This document shows, piece by piece, positions 30,134 to 38,812 of a DNA stretch of 64,000 nucleotides. A program made the position numbers and the translations under genes. Below the pieces are notes generated by a model. The model was not told the origin of the DNA, did not search any database, and saw only the letters and a program-made list of their open reading frames with translations. The first letter of the stretch is position 1; each line of letters starts with the position of its first letter. Origin of the DNA: Streptomyces sp. NBC_01275 (GTDB lineage Bacteria > Actinomycetota > Actinomycetes > Streptomycetales > Streptomycetaceae); NCBI RefSeq assembly GCF_026340655.1, contig NZ_JAPEOZ010000001.1, positions 3,286,001-3,350,000 of the forward strand. Direction: 5' to 3'.

Positions 30134-31537
30134 TCAGGCCTCGGGCTTCTCCTCGGGCTTCTCCGCGGCCTCGGCGGCAGCCTCGACGGCCTCGACCGTC
30201 TCGATGGCGGCCTCGGCCTCGTCCTCGTCGTCCAGGTCGATGACCTCGCCGTTGGTGTCCTTGACCGTGGCGGCCTCCACAACCGTGGCCAGGGCCTTGC
30301 CGCGGGCGACCTCGCCGACCAGGAGCGGGACCTGACCGCCCTCGACGACCGCCTGGGCGAACTGGTCGGGGGACATGCCGGAGGAGGCGGCACGGCGCAT
30401 GAGGTGCTCGGTGAGCTCCTCCTGGTTGACGTTCAGCTTCTCGCGCTTGACGAGCTCGTCGAGCACGAACTGGGTCTTGATGCCCTTGACCGCGGCCTCA
30501 CGGGTCTCGGTCTCGAACTCCTCCTCGGTCTTGCCCTGGATCTCCAGGTACTTCGGGAGGTCGAGGCCCATCTGGCCGAGCTGGTGGTGCTCCAGGTTGT
30601 GCTTGCGGGTGTTGATCTCGTCCGTGAGCAGCTTCTCGGGGACGGGCACCTCGACGAGCTCCAGCAGCTTCTCCAGGACGCGCTCCTGGGCCTGCGTGGC
30701 CTGGTCGTACTGCTTCATGTTCTCGAGGCGCTTGCGGCTGTCCGCCCGCAGCTCCTCCAGGGTGTCGAACTCGGAGGCGAGCTGCGCGAACTCGTCGTCC
30801 AGCTCGGGCAGTTCACGGGCGGCGACCTGGGTGACCTTGACGGTGACCTCGGCCTCCTTGCCGGCCGCCGAGCCGCCCTTGAGCTCGGAGGCGAAGGTGG
30901 CCTCGCCACCGGCCTCCAGGCCCTTCACGGCGTCGTCGATGCCGTCCAGCAGCTCGCCGGAGCCGATGGTGTAGGAGACGCCGCTGGCGACGCCGTCCTC
31001 CAGCACCTCGCCGTCGACCTTGGCCTCCAGGTCCACGGTGACCACGTCGCCGTCCTCGGCGGCGCGCTCGACCGGGGAGGTGGCGGCGAAGCGCTCACGG
31101 AGCTGCTCGACCGACTTGTCGATGTCCTCGTCGCTCACCTCGACGGCGTCGACCTCGACCTCGATGGAGGAGAAGTCCTCGGGGAGCTCCAGGGCGGGGC
31201 GGATGTCGACCTCGGCGGTGAAGTTCAGCGTCTCGCCGTCCTTCAGCTCGGTGATGTCGACCTCGGGCTGGCCGAGGACGTCGAGCTCGGCTCCGTTGAC
31301 CGCCTCGGTGTAGAACTTCGGAAGCGCGTCGTTGACGGCCTCCTCCAGCACGGCGCCGCGGCCGAACCGCTGGTCGATGACCCGGGCGGGGATCTTGCCC
31401 TTGCGGAAGCCCTTCACCGTGACCTGCTGGTTGATCTTCTTGTACGCCGCGTCGAGGCTGTCCTTGAGCTCCTCGAAGGGCACCTCGATGCTGAGCCGAA
31501 CCCGAGTCGGGTTCAGGGTCTCCACGGCGCTCTTCAC
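30134..31537 (-). CDS. tig: Trigger factor, ribosome-bound chaperone and prolyl isomerase
   Basis: The 467-residue chaperone has the ribosome-docking [20 protein letters not shown] in the N-terminal domain, a PPIase domain around [20 protein letters not shown], and a helical C-terminal substrate-binding part ([20 protein letters not shown]). It ends in a long acidic Glu/Ala tail ([20 protein letters not shown]) common in Streptomyces. The start [15 protein letters not shown] is the family start. It forms its own unit upstream of the clp genes. Confidence 0.97.
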   Translation of the reverse strand: MKSAVETLNPTRVRLSIEVPFEELKDSLDAAYKKINQQVTVKGFRKGKIPARVIDQRFGRGAVLEEAVNDALPKFYTEAVNGAELDVLGQPEVDITELKDGETLNFTAEVDIRPALELPEDFSSIEVEVDAVEVSDEDIDKSVEQLRERFAATSPVERAAEDGDVVTVDLEAKVDGEVLEDGVASGVSYTIGSGELLDGIDDAVKGLEAGGEATFASELKGGSAAGKEAEVTVKVTQVAARELPELDDEFAQLASEFDTLEELRADSRKRLENMKQYDQATQAQERVLEKLLELVEVPVPEKLLTDEINTRKHNLEHHQLGQMGLDLPKYLEIQGKTEEEFETETREAAVKGIKTQFVLDELVKREKLNVNQEELTEHLMRRAASSGMSPDQFAQAVVEGGQVPLLVGEVARGKALATVVEAATVKDTNGEVIDLDDEDEAEAAIETVEAVEAAAEAAEKPEEKPEA

Positions 31538-31752
31538 GGTTCGGTCTCCTTGGGGGCTGACTTCTTGGTTTTCGCCGGAACCTGACAGGACCGGCGATTC
31601 GTCGCCCGAAGGAGGTTCGTGGGCCGGACAGGCCTACACGGACACAGACACACGGGCGTGCAGCTTGCATAGTAGCCGCAGCCGCTGGACGGCCCAAAAG
31701 ACGATCGCCGGCCAGGTGCACAGCATGATCGCGCAGGTGGTCGGCCAGGTGG

Positions 31753-31826
31753 TCGGGGTGGCGGGATTTGAACCCACGGCCTTCCGCTCCCAAAGCGGAC
31801 GCGCTACCAAGCTGCGCCACACCCCG
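31753..31826 (-). tRNA. tRNA-Pro, anticodon TGG
   Basis: The reverse strand folds into a standard cloverleaf: acceptor CGGGGTG/CACCCCG with discriminator A, a D arm with GTTTGG-like AGCTTGGTAGC, anticodon stem TCCGC/GCGGA around loop TTTGGGA (anticodon TGG, reading CCA), and T arm GTGGG-TTCAAAT-CCCGC. CCA is not encoded. It appears intact, with no integrase gene nearby. Confidence 0.95.
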
Positions 31827-32003
31827 TCTGGTGCGAGACGTAGGGTACATGCCCGCAGGCCCTCTGACCGCCGCATTTGCCGAGTCCGCGCCCGGTCCGG
31901 GGGCGGGCGGCGGCGCGGGCCGGAAACCGGGTGTGCGGCCGAGGGCGACGACCCGCTACGATGCCTGCAGTGCCGCGGTCGGCTGACCTGCGGCGCGTCG
32001 TGT

Positions 32004-32074
32004 GCGGGCGTAGCTCAATGGTAGAGCACTAGTCTTCCAAACTAGCTACGCGGGTTCGATTCCCGTCGCCCGCT
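32004..32074 (+). tRNA. tRNA-Gly, anticodon TCC
   Basis: The 71-nt gene has acceptor GCGGGCG/CGCCCGC with discriminator T, D arm GCTC-AATGGTA-GAGC, anticodon stem CTAGT/ACTAG around CTTCCAA (anticodon TCC, reading GGA), and T arm CGGG-TTCGATT-CCCG. CCA is not encoded. A strong hairpin follows at once. Confidence 0.96.
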
Positions 32075-32079
32075 CTGGT

Positions 32080-32129
32080 ACGACCCTGGCCGGGTCGGAG
32101 GCACAGTCCTCCGACCCGGCCAGGGTCGT
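32080..32129. terminator. Very strong terminator after tRNA-Gly
   Basis: A perfect 22-bp stem (arms 32080-32101 and 32108-32129) with loop CACAGT and a short T run (GTTTG) starts 5 nt after the tRNA. It also lies 3' of the convergent small membrane gene. Confidence 0.9.
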
Positions 32130-32170
32130 TTGTGCGCGCCGATCAGCAGTCGGTCGCTCAGCCGTCGGTC

Positions 32171-32234
32171 GAGTCCCGCGCCGGCCGAGTCGGACGCCGG
32201 TCGAGTCGGACGCCGGTCGAGTCGGACGCCGGTC
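32171..32234. repeat. 16-bp tandem repeat, four units
   Basis: Three perfect copies of GAGTCGGACGCCGGTC (32187-32234) are preceded by one diverged copy (32171-32186, 12 of 16 identical). The array ends 2 bp before the stop of the small membrane gene (minus strand) and so lies in its 3' untranslated region. Confidence 0.85.
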
Positions 32235-32236
32235 GA

Positions 32237-32431
32237 TCAGAAGCTGATCGAGTTGATCGTGTCCGCAAGGGAGTCGAGGAAACGGTTGATCGACGGCGCC
32301 ATGCCGGTGGAGGCGAGGAAGAAGCCGAACAGGATGGCGACTATGGCGGGGCCCGCCTTGATCGACCCTCCCCGGATCAGCACTACCAGGATGATCGCCA
32401 ACAGCAGCACCACTGACAGTGAAATGGCCAC
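32237..32431 (-). CDS. Small two-helix membrane protein (64 residues)
   Basis: The protein starts MAISLSVVLLLAIILVVLIR and has two hydrophobic segments (2-20 and SIKAGPAIVAILFGFFLAST, 23-42). A soluble C-terminus with the pattern MAPSINRFLDSLADTINSIS follows. The LFGFFLASTGMAP...I core resembles small hydrophobic proteins found in Streptomyces genomes and, as I recall, in some integrative elements. No integrase, excisionase or tra gene is seen here. It stands alone on its strand between a terminator and a 412-bp divergent promoter region. Confidence 0.7.
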   Translation of the reverse strand: MAISLSVVLLLAIILVVLIRGGSIKAGPAIVAILFGFFLASTGMAPSINRFLDSLADTINSISF

Positions 32432-32843
32432 AACTGATCACACACCCTCGGTCGGTCCGCTCTCCCGAGACCATCGTGCCACCAACCGGGCCTCCCCATG
32501 CGGCCGGTGACACATCATCGCTGCGGCCGGCCGAGCGGAAGTACGCCGTACAGCAATTCGAGAGCGTACCCGCACAGGGAATTGAGACTGATCGTTGCCG
32601 TCTCCACACAACGCCCTTGCAGGTAATTCGAATTGTGGGCACAGGCACGTCAACCACACACCCACAACCGACGTTATGTACCTTTTAGTCGGGATGAATC
32701 GCGACATCAAGGGCGACTGTGTGTCCTACAAGACATCGACGGGACGGTCGTGTTCGGTAAATCCCGGGGTACCCGCAAGGCATTAACCAGGAATGACGTC
32801 GATCGTTTTACGCATAGCCACAGACGACGCTAGGGTGCCTCAA
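32432..32843. other. Divergent promoter region, less GC-rich than the genome
   Basis: This 412-bp gap between two divergent genes contains no convincing coding frame. It has AT-rich patches, the perfect palindrome AATTCGAATT (32625-32634), and the sequence GTACCTTTTAGTCGG near 32680. Promoters for both genes must lie here, but none could be assigned with confidence. Confidence 0.4.
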
Positions 32844-34064
32844 ATGTTCCACGCCGTCTCGTCTCTCGTTCCGAGCCCCCGCTCGCCCCAGAACCAGAAC
32901 GACCAGCACGACCAGTCCCGGGACAGACCGTCCGCAGGGACGTCCGCACGGACGTCCGGGGAGCCGGACAGGCGCTCTTCAGGGCAGCCCGCCAAGCAGC
33001 GCGACGCGTTCTTCGACAACGCGAAGTACCTGGCGATCGTGCTGGTGGCCGTGGCCCACTCCTGGGAGCCGCTCAAGGGCGACAGCCGGGTCCTCCAGGC
33101 CGCGTACCTGCTCGTGTACGCCTTCCACATGCCCGCGTTCATCGTCGTCTCCGGCTTCTTCTCACGCAGCTTCGACGCGAGCCCCAGCCGGCTGAAGCGG
33201 CTGATCACCGGCGTGGCCGTGCCGTACGTCGTCTTCGAGACGGCGTACCCGCTCTTCAAGCGCTACGTCGACCACTCGCCCCAGCAGGAGATCAGCCTCC
33301 TCGACCCGTACTACCTGACCTGGTTCCTGTGCGCGCTGTTCATCTGGCGGCTCACCACGCCGATCTGGAAGACGGTCCGCCATCCGCTGCCGGTCGCGCT
33401 GGGCATCGCGATGCTGGCGTCCGTCACCCCGGACGTCGGCGACGACCTGGACCTCCAGCGGGTCCTGCAGTTCCTGCCGTTCTTCGTGCTGGGCCTGTGC
33501 CTGAAGGCCGAGCACTTCCGGCTGGTACGCCGCCGCTCGGTGCGGATCGCGGCCGTGCCGGTGTTCGCGGGCGCGCTCGTCTTCGCCTGGTGGGCGGTGA
33601 CGCACATGAACACCGCCTGGCTCTACCACCGCGCCTCCGCGCAGGAACTGGCCGCCCCCTGGTGGGCAGGGCCCGTCATGCAGCTCGCCCTGTTCGGCTG
33701 CTCGCTGGTGCTGACGGCCTGCTTCTTCTCCTGGGTGCCGGGCCGCACGATGTGGTTCACGACGCTCGGCGCGGGCACCCTGTGCGGCTATCTGCTGCAC
33801 GGCTTCCTGATCAAGGGCGCCGACTACCGCGGCTGGTTCGACCACGCCTGGCTGCACCGGCCGCTCGGCGAGATCGCGGTCAGCGTGACCGTGGCGGTGG
33901 CCGTCACCCTGCTGTGCACCCGGCCCGTACGGCGTGTGTTCCGGTTCGCGACGGAGCCCACCATGGACTGGGCCTTCAAGCGGGACCCGGCCGAACTGGC
34001 CCGTGAGCGCGAGAAGCAGCAGGAGCGCGAGAAGCGGCAGGAGCGCGAGAAGGCCGACGCCTAG
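32844..34064 (+). CDS. Acyltransferase 3-family membrane protein (fucose 4-O-acetylase-like)
   Basis: After a polar, Asn/Gln/Asp-rich start (~55 residues) the protein has about ten membrane helices. The acyltransferase-3 signature is present in DAFFDNAKYLAIVLVAVAHSW with the conserved His, AYLLVYAFHMPAFIVVSGFF, and RLITGVAVPYVVFE. Such enzymes move acyl (often acetyl) groups across the membrane onto sugars or other polymers. The end is a charged tail (EREKQQEREKRQEREKADA). The frame is open from 32793; the ATG at 32844 is preferred only weakly because no clear ribosome site precedes either. It converges on the HD gene 3 bp away. Confidence 0.85.
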   Translation: MFHAVSSLVPSPRSPQNQNDQHDQSRDRPSAGTSARTSGEPDRRSSGQPAKQRDAFFDNAKYLAIVLVAVAHSWEPLKGDSRVLQAAYLLVYAFHMPAFIVVSGFFSRSFDASPSRLKRLITGVAVPYVVFETAYPLFKRYVDHSPQQEISLLDPYYLTWFLCALFIWRLTTPIWKTVRHPLPVALGIAMLASVTPDVGDDLDLQRVLQFLPFFVLGLCLKAEHFRLVRRRSVRIAAVPVFAGALVFAWWAVTHMNTAWLYHRASAQELAAPWWAGPVMQLALFGCSLVLTACFFSWVPGRTMWFTTLGAGTLCGYLLHGFLIKGADYRGWFDHAWLHRPLGEIAVSVTVAVAVTLLCTRPVRRVFRFATEPTMDWAFKRDPAELAREREKQQEREKRQEREKADA

Positions 34065-34067
34065 CCG

Positions 34068-34610
34068 CTACTCGTCCAGCAAGTTCCGCGAGTCCGGCAA
34101 GTCCGGCGAGTCCAGCGAGTCCGGCGAGTCCGGCGAGTCCGGCGAGTCCGGCGAGTCCGGCGAGTCCGGCGGCACGCTGAGACCGAGAAGTGCGCGCATC
34201 CGTGCGTACTTCTCGGTCAGGCGCATCCGGGTCGCCGCGTCCAGGACCGCCAGCCGCGCCGGGTTCGCGTTGTGGGCCAGGTCCGACTCCTTGACCAGCA
34301 GCGCGCCGGGGGTGGCGAGAACGCGGCTCGCATACGTCTCCGGGGGCTCGCCGGGGCGCTTGGTGAGGGCGAGGACGATCGCCTTGGTGCGGTCGGTGAG
34401 CGCGGCCCCGCGCAGCCGGGCCTCGCTGAGAGCGTCGTCCTCGACGGCGTCGTGCAGCCAGGCCGCCGCGATCTGCTCGTCGTCCCCGCCACGCGCGCGT
34501 ACGCCTTCCGCGACCGCCTCCAGGTGCTCGGCGTAGGGGCGGCCCGCCTTGTCGGTCTGGCCCTCGTGGGCGGCACGGGCGAGGGCCTCGACCTCGGCCA
34601 GGGTGAGCAT
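34068..34610 (-). CDS. HD-domain metal-dependent phosphohydrolase, RelA/SpoT-like, with PDS repeats
   Basis: The 180-residue protein carries the HD signature in AAHEGQTDKAGRPYAEHLEAVA and AAAWLHDAVEDDALSEARLR, with SDLAHNANPARL later, matching the hydrolase half of RelA/SpoT-type (small alarmone) proteins. It lacks any synthetase domain. The substrate is unknown; (p)ppGpp is one option. The C-terminus is PPDSPDSPDSPDSPDS..., encoded by nine tandem 9-bp units. It lies between the convergent acyltransferase (3 bp) and the PP2C gene (33 bp upstream, same strand). Confidence 0.8.
   Translation of the reverse strand: MLTLAEVEALARAAHEGQTDKAGRPYAEHLEAVAEGVRARGGDDEQIAAAWLHDAVEDDALSEARLRGAALTDRTKAIVLALTKRPGEPPETYASRVLATPGALLVKESDLAHNANPARLAVLDAATRMRLTEKYARMRALLGLSVPPDSPDSPDSPDSPDSPDSLDSPDLPDSRNLLDE
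34090..34170 (-). repeat. 9-bp coding tandem repeat, nine units
   Basis: Nine units based on GAGTCCGGC (plus strand), most identical, encode Asp-Ser-Pro-type triplets in the tail of the HD protein. Length is a multiple of 3, so copy-number change keeps frame. Confidence 0.9.
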
Positions 34611-34643
34611 CTGACGTCCTGCCTTCCTTCCGGTTCCGGAGGC

Positions 34644-35828
34644 TCAGAGCAGCACCGACGCCTGGGCCGTAGGCCCCTCGCGGCAGACCAGCAGCAGGGC
34701 CCGGTCGTCGTTGACGTCCTTGGCGACCGCCTCGATCAGATGCCAGGCGGCGCCCTGGAAGCCGCCGGCGACATAGCGGTCGGCCTCGCCGGTGAGGCGG
34801 TCGATGCCCTCGACGATGTCGCGGTCGGAGGTCTCCACCAGGCCGTCGGTGAACAGCATCAGCACATCGCCCGGGCGCAACGAGCCCTTCACCGGGTCGA
34901 ACTGCGCGCCCTCGTACACGCCCAGCAGCGGGCCCTCCGCGGCCTTCTCCTCCCAGCGGCCGCTGCCCGCGCTGAGCTGGAGGCCCGGCGGGTGGCCGGC
35001 GGAGTACAGCTCGTAGTCGCCGGAGTCGAGGTCGAGGACGAGGTGGATGGAGGTCGCGAAGCCCTCGTCCCAGTCCTGGCGGAGCAGGTAGCCGTTGGCG
35101 GCGGGGAGGAAGGCGTGCGGGGGCAGCGAGCCGAGCAGGCCGCCGAACGCGCCGGACAGCAGCAGCGCCCGCGAACCCGCGTCCATGCCCTTGCCGGAGA
35201 CGTCGGTGAGGACGACCTCCATGGTGCGGCCGCCGTTGGTGCGGGCCGCGACGACGAAGTCGCCGGAGAAGGACTGGCCTCCGGCGGGCCGCAGCGCCAT
35301 CTCACGGTGCCAGCCCGGCGGCAGCTTCGGCAGCTTGCTCTGTACCCGGATGCGTTCGCGCAGGTCGAAGAGCATGGTGCCGCCGCGCCGCCAGGGCACG
35401 CCGACGCGGCTGCGGAACTGGGCGATGAGCAGCCCGAAGAAACCGCATGCGGCCACGACGAGGACCACGCCCGGGGTGACCCGGGAGGGGCCCTCCGTGT
35501 AGGGGCCCAGCTGCACCGACTCCACGATCAGGGCGGTGGCCGCGGCGGCGTACAGGCCGAGCAGGCTGGCGGGGCGCAGCAGCAGGCCGCCGGCGACGAT
35601 CGGCAGGACGAGGGCGGCGGGTGAGCACCACACCGAGTTGGCGAGCGTGGTGATCGCGATCAGTGGGACGGTGAGCAGCAGGAAGGCCAGCGCGATCCAG
35701 TCGGAGCCGTCGCCGCGGAAGTAGTCCACGGCGCTTCTGCGCACGCCGGTGCGGACCCGGTGCATCAAGTGCTTCAACCGGGCCGTCAACGTCTCGGCTT
35801 CCGCGCGCCGCTGTCGTCCTTCTGCCAT
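34644..35828 (-). CDS. Membrane-bound PP2C/SpoIIE-type Ser/Thr phosphatase
   Basis: The 394-residue protein has about four N-terminal membrane helices (WIALAFLLLTVPLIAITTLA, ALVLPIVAGGLLLRPASLLG, VTPGVVLVVAACGFFGLLIA). A cytoplasmic SpoIIE-type phosphatase domain follows, with GGQSFSGDFVVAARTNG, EVVLTDVSGKGMDAGSRA and the metal-binding LMLFTDGLVETSDRDIVEGI. Such phosphatases usually act on anti-sigma antagonists in partner-switching. No anti-sigma or antagonist gene is adjacent. It is divergent from the GNAT gene and 33 bp upstream of the HD gene. Confidence 0.92.
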   Translation of the reverse strand: MAEGRQRRAEAETLTARLKHLMHRVRTGVRRSAVDYFRGDGSDWIALAFLLLTVPLIAITTLANSVWCSPAALVLPIVAGGLLLRPASLLGLYAAAATALIVESVQLGPYTEGPSRVTPGVVLVVAACGFFGLLIAQFRSRVGVPWRRGGTMLFDLRERIRVQSKLPKLPPGWHREMALRPAGGQSFSGDFVVAARTNGGRTMEVVLTDVSGKGMDAGSRALLLSGAFGGLLGSLPPHAFLPAANGYLLRQDWDEGFATSIHLVLDLDSGDYELYSAGHPPGLQLSAGSGRWEEKAAEGPLLGVYEGAQFDPVKGSLRPGDVLMLFTDGLVETSDRDIVEGIDRLTGEADRYVAGGFQGAAWHLIEAVAKDVNDDRALLLVCREGPTAQASVLL

Positions 35829-35991
35829 TAGTTCGGGACCCTATCCATCCAACCCGCCGCTTGGCACGGGAGGTCCCACTTGTCCCCCGTCCGAGGTTCA
35901 ACTTCACAGTGAACTTCACCGAAAGCGCTCGCGCCGCCAGGAGGGAGAAATTCCCTGGCTCGTCCCGCATTGGGCTGCTAGGCATGGATAC

Positions 35992-37254
35992 ATGACGACT
36001 GAGGCGACCGGCCCCTCGGGGCTGCCCGCGGCCGAGCTGCGGGTGCTGCGGCAGGACGAATGGGACATGTGGTACGACACCCTGATCCGGGCCTTCGGCG
36101 GGGTCGCGGAGTCCGCCGAGGAGCGGGAGCTGTGGCGGGAGCTCACCCTGTGCGAGCGCTCCCTCGGCGTGTGGGACGACGGCGTGTGCGTGGGGACCGC
36201 GGGGGCGTTCGACTTCCGGCTGACGGTGCCGGGCGGGGCGTCGGCGCCGGCGGCGGGCGTGACGATGGTCGGCGTGAGCGCGACGCACCGGCGGCGCGGG
36301 GTGCTGACGTCGTTGATGCGGCGGCAGTTGGACGACGTACGGGCCTGGGGCCGGCCGCTGGCGGTGCTGACCGCGTCCGAGCCGGAGATCTACGGCCGGT
36401 TCGGGTACGCGGCGGCGACCTTCGGTCTGCACGCCGAGATCGACACCGCCCGGGTACGGCTGTCCGTGCCGGCCGGCGCGGAGGACGTACGGCTGCGGTA
36501 CGCCGCGCCCGCCGAGGCGCTCGAGGCGTGTGAGGCGGTGTACGCGCGGACGGTGCCGGGGCGGGCCGGGATGCTGGCGCGGCGGCCGGGCTGGGAGCGG
36601 GTGTGGCTGCTGGACCCGGAGGGCGAGCGGGAGGGGGCGTCCGCGTTGCAGTGCGTGCTGGCCGAGCGGGACGGGGAGGTCACCGGGTACGCCCGGTTCC
36701 GGGTCAAGCCGGAGTGGACGGACAGCGGGCACGACGGGCAGGTGCGGTTGCAGGACCTCGCCGCGGTGGACCCGGTCTCGGAGGCGGCGCTGTGGAGGTT
36801 CCTGTTCGGGATCGACCTCACGTCCTCACTGAAGGTGCGGGGGCGGCCGATGGACGAGGCGTGGCAGCACCTGGTGTCCGACATCCGCCGGTGCCGGCTG
36901 CGGGTGCGGGACTCGTTGCACGTACGGCTGGTGGACGTCGGGGCGGCGCTGGCGGCGCGGACGTATCAGGCGCCGGTGGACGTGGTCCTGGACGTCGAGG
37001 ACGCCTTCTGCCCGTGGAACTCCGGCCGCCTGCGACTGAGCGGCGACGCGAAGGGCGCGGTCTGCGAGCCTACGACGGATGCCGCCGATCTCGCTCTGTC
37101 CGTACGGGAGTTGGGGGCGGCGTACCTGGGCGGGGTGAGCCTGCTCTCGTTGGCCGGGGCCGGGCTGGTGCGGGAGCTGCGGCAGGGGGCGCTGGCGGAG
37201 GCGGCCGTGGGCTTCGGCTCACCGGCGGCGCCGTGGCTGCCCCACGGGTTCTAG
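35992..37254 (+). CDS. Eis-type GNAT N-acetyltransferase
   Basis: The 420-residue protein has the Eis layout: an N-terminal GNAT domain with acetyl-CoA loop TMVGVSATHRRRGVLTSLMR and ASEPEIYGRFGYAAA, a second GNAT-like domain in the middle, and a sterol-carrier-like C-terminal domain. The last residue is Phe (PWLPHGF), matching Eis enzymes, in which the terminal carboxylate serves as catalytic base. Eis proteins acetylate lysines and aminoglycosides. The ATG at 35992 (MTTEATGPSG) is chosen although the frame is open upstream, because homology begins there. It converges on nei with 7 bp between the stops. Confidence 0.9.
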   Translation: MTTEATGPSGLPAAELRVLRQDEWDMWYDTLIRAFGGVAESAEERELWRELTLCERSLGVWDDGVCVGTAGAFDFRLTVPGGASAPAAGVTMVGVSATHRRRGVLTSLMRRQLDDVRAWGRPLAVLTASEPEIYGRFGYAAATFGLHAEIDTARVRLSVPAGAEDVRLRYAAPAEALEACEAVYARTVPGRAGMLARRPGWERVWLLDPEGEREGASALQCVLAERDGEVTGYARFRVKPEWTDSGHDGQVRLQDLAAVDPVSEAALWRFLFGIDLTSSLKVRGRPMDEAWQHLVSDIRRCRLRVRDSLHVRLVDVGAALAARTYQAPVDVVLDVEDAFCPWNSGRLRLSGDAKGAVCEPTTDAADLALSVRELGAAYLGGVSLLSLAGAGLVRELRQGALAEAAVGFGSPAAPWLPHGF

Positions 37255-37261
37255 GCCGACG

Positions 37262-38071
37262 TCAGTTCTTCTGGCAGGTCGGGCACCAGAAGAGGTTGCG
37301 GGCGGCGAGGTCGGCGGTGCGGATCTCGTCGCCGCAGAGGTGACAGGGCTGGTGGGTGCGGCGGTAGACGTAGACCTCGCCGCCGTGGTCGTCGACGCGG
37401 GGCGGGCGGCCCATGGCCTGTGGGGTGTGCTCCGGGCGGACGGTGTCGATGCGGTTGTCGCGGACGCCTTCGCGCATGAGGGCGACGAGGTCGGCCCAGA
37501 TCGCGTCCCACTCGGCGCGGCTGATGTCCCTGCCCGCGCGGTAGGGGTCGATGCCGTGCCGGAAGAGGACCTCGGCGCGGTAGACGTTGCCGACGCCGGC
37601 GATGACCTTCTGGTCCAGGAGCAGGGCGGCGATCGTCGTACGGCTGCGGGAGACGCGGGCGTGGGCGGCCGCGGGGTCGGCGTCGGCGCGCAGGGGGTCG
37701 GGGCCGAGGCGGGCGTGTACGGCCTGCTTCTCGCCATCCGTGATCAGGGCGCAGGTGGTGGGGCCGCGGAGGTCGACGTAGGCGGCGCTGTGGGCCAGGC
37801 GCAGGCGGACGGTGTCGGTGGGCGGGGGTGCGGGGGCGTCCCCGAAGGCGACCTTGCCGAAGAGGCCGAGGTGGATGTGGATCCACTCGCCGTCCCGGAA
37901 GCCCAGGAAGAGGTGTTTTCCGTGGGCCTCGGTGCGGGTGAGTCCGACGCCGTCCAGGAGTGCGGCGGCGTCGGAGAACTTGCCCTGGGGACTGGTCACC
38001 CGCGGTGCCGTGCCGGAGAAGCGGTCGGCGTAGTCCGACGCCAGCCGGTGGATCGTGTGCCCCTCTGGCAC
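37262..38071 (-). CDS. nei: Fpg/Nei-family DNA glycosylase (endonuclease VIII)
   Basis: The start is the GTG giving (M)PEGHTIHRLASDYADRF, because the family needs Pro-Glu directly after the cleaved Met: Pro is the nucleophile that forms a Schiff base with the damaged site. GGAAGGA stands 9 nt before it. The catalytic Lys lies in EAHGKHLFLGF, the helix-two-turn-helix in LLLDQKVIAGVGNVYRAEVL, and the zinc finger in CHLCGDEI...FWCPTCQKN. The enzyme excises oxidised bases. The gene follows rpiB by 34 bp in one operon. Confidence 0.93.
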   Translation of the reverse strand: MPEGHTIHRLASDYADRFSGTAPRVTSPQGKFSDAAALLDGVGLTRTEAHGKHLFLGFRDGEWIHIHLGLFGKVAFGDAPAPPPTDTVRLRLAHSAAYVDLRGPTTCALITDGEKQAVHARLGPDPLRADADPAAAHARVSRSRTTIAALLLDQKVIAGVGNVYRAEVLFRHGIDPYRAGRDISRAEWDAIWADLVALMREGVRDNRIDTVRPEHTPQAMGRPPRVDDHGGEVYVYRRTHQPCHLCGDEIRTADLAARNLFWCPTCQKN

Positions 38072-38105
38072 GGTGTGCGTTCCTTCCAGCCCCCCGCCGG
38101 GGCGC

Positions 38106-38594
38106 TCAGCCCTGCTGCGGATGGTGTGCCGGGATCGGGGGGAGGTCGCCCGTCGTCTCGTAGGCCGCGAGCATGTCGATGCGGCGGATGTGCCGCTCGT
38201 CCTCGGAGAACGGGGTGGCCAGGAAGGTCTCGACGAACTTCGCCGCCTCGTCCTGGGTGTGCATCCGGGCGCCGACCGCCATGACGTTGGCGTTGTTGTG
38301 CTGGCGGCCGAGGGAGGCGGTCTCCTCGCTCCAGGCGAGGGCGGCACGGACGCCCTTGACCTTGTTCGCCGCGATCTGCTCGCCGTTGCCGGAGCCGCCG
38401 ATCACGATGCCGAGGGACTCGGGGTCCGCGGCCGCCTGCTCCGCGGCGCGGAGGCAGAAGGGCGGGTAGTCGTCCTGGGCGTCGTAGATGTGCGGGCCGC
38501 AGTCGACCGGGTCGTGACCCGCCGCCTTCAGCCATTCGACGAGGTGGTTCTTGAGTTCGAAGCCGGCATGGTCCGAGCCGAGATACACGCGCAT
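38106..38594 (-). CDS. rpiB: Ribose-5-phosphate isomerase B
   Basis: The 162-residue enzyme interconverts ribose 5-phosphate and ribulose 5-phosphate. MRVYLGSDHAGFELKNHLVE opens the protein and IVIGGSGNGEQIAANKVKGV forms the active site. Ser stands where E. coli RpiB has catalytic Cys, as in actinobacterial RpiB. The conserved HNNANVMAVGARMHT follows. The frame runs up to 38666 but the family start is at 38594; the ribosome site is weak. It forms an operon with nei. Confidence 0.95.
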   Translation of the reverse strand: MRVYLGSDHAGFELKNHLVEWLKAAGHDPVDCGPHIYDAQDDYPPFCLRAAEQAAADPESLGIVIGGSGNGEQIAANKVKGVRAALAWSEETASLGRQHNNANVMAVGARMHTQDEAAKFVETFLATPFSEDERHIRRIDMLAAYETTGDLPPIPAHHPQQG

Positions 38595-38812
38595 GGGATG
38601 AGTGTGACATGCGTGTTGCGGGGCAGCAGCTCCGGGTGTCGCGTCGGGAAACCGTGAGCAGTCCAATAGAACCTCAAGAAAACCTCAAGTAACAATCAGG
38701 AATCAAAGGTTCACGAATTCCTTTGCCTCCGTTTCACTGGACCGACTCGTACACCGCTCGTATGAGCCCCCCACAGGAATCACCTCACGCGGCGCAAAGG
38801 AAATCCATCCCC

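Noticed and set aside
31753..32431. Possible integrated mobile element at the tRNA genes
   Set aside because: Both tRNAs are intact, no integrase, recombinase or transfer gene is present, and no duplicated tRNA 3' end was seen nearby.
32793..32843. Longer start for the acyltransferase at 32793
   Set aside because: The added residues lack ribosome-site support and family similarity; the later ATG was kept, with low certainty.
36060..37343. Long alternative plus-strand frames within the GNAT gene
   Set aside because: They are Gly/Arg-rich shadows of the 35992-37254 gene with no domain motifs.
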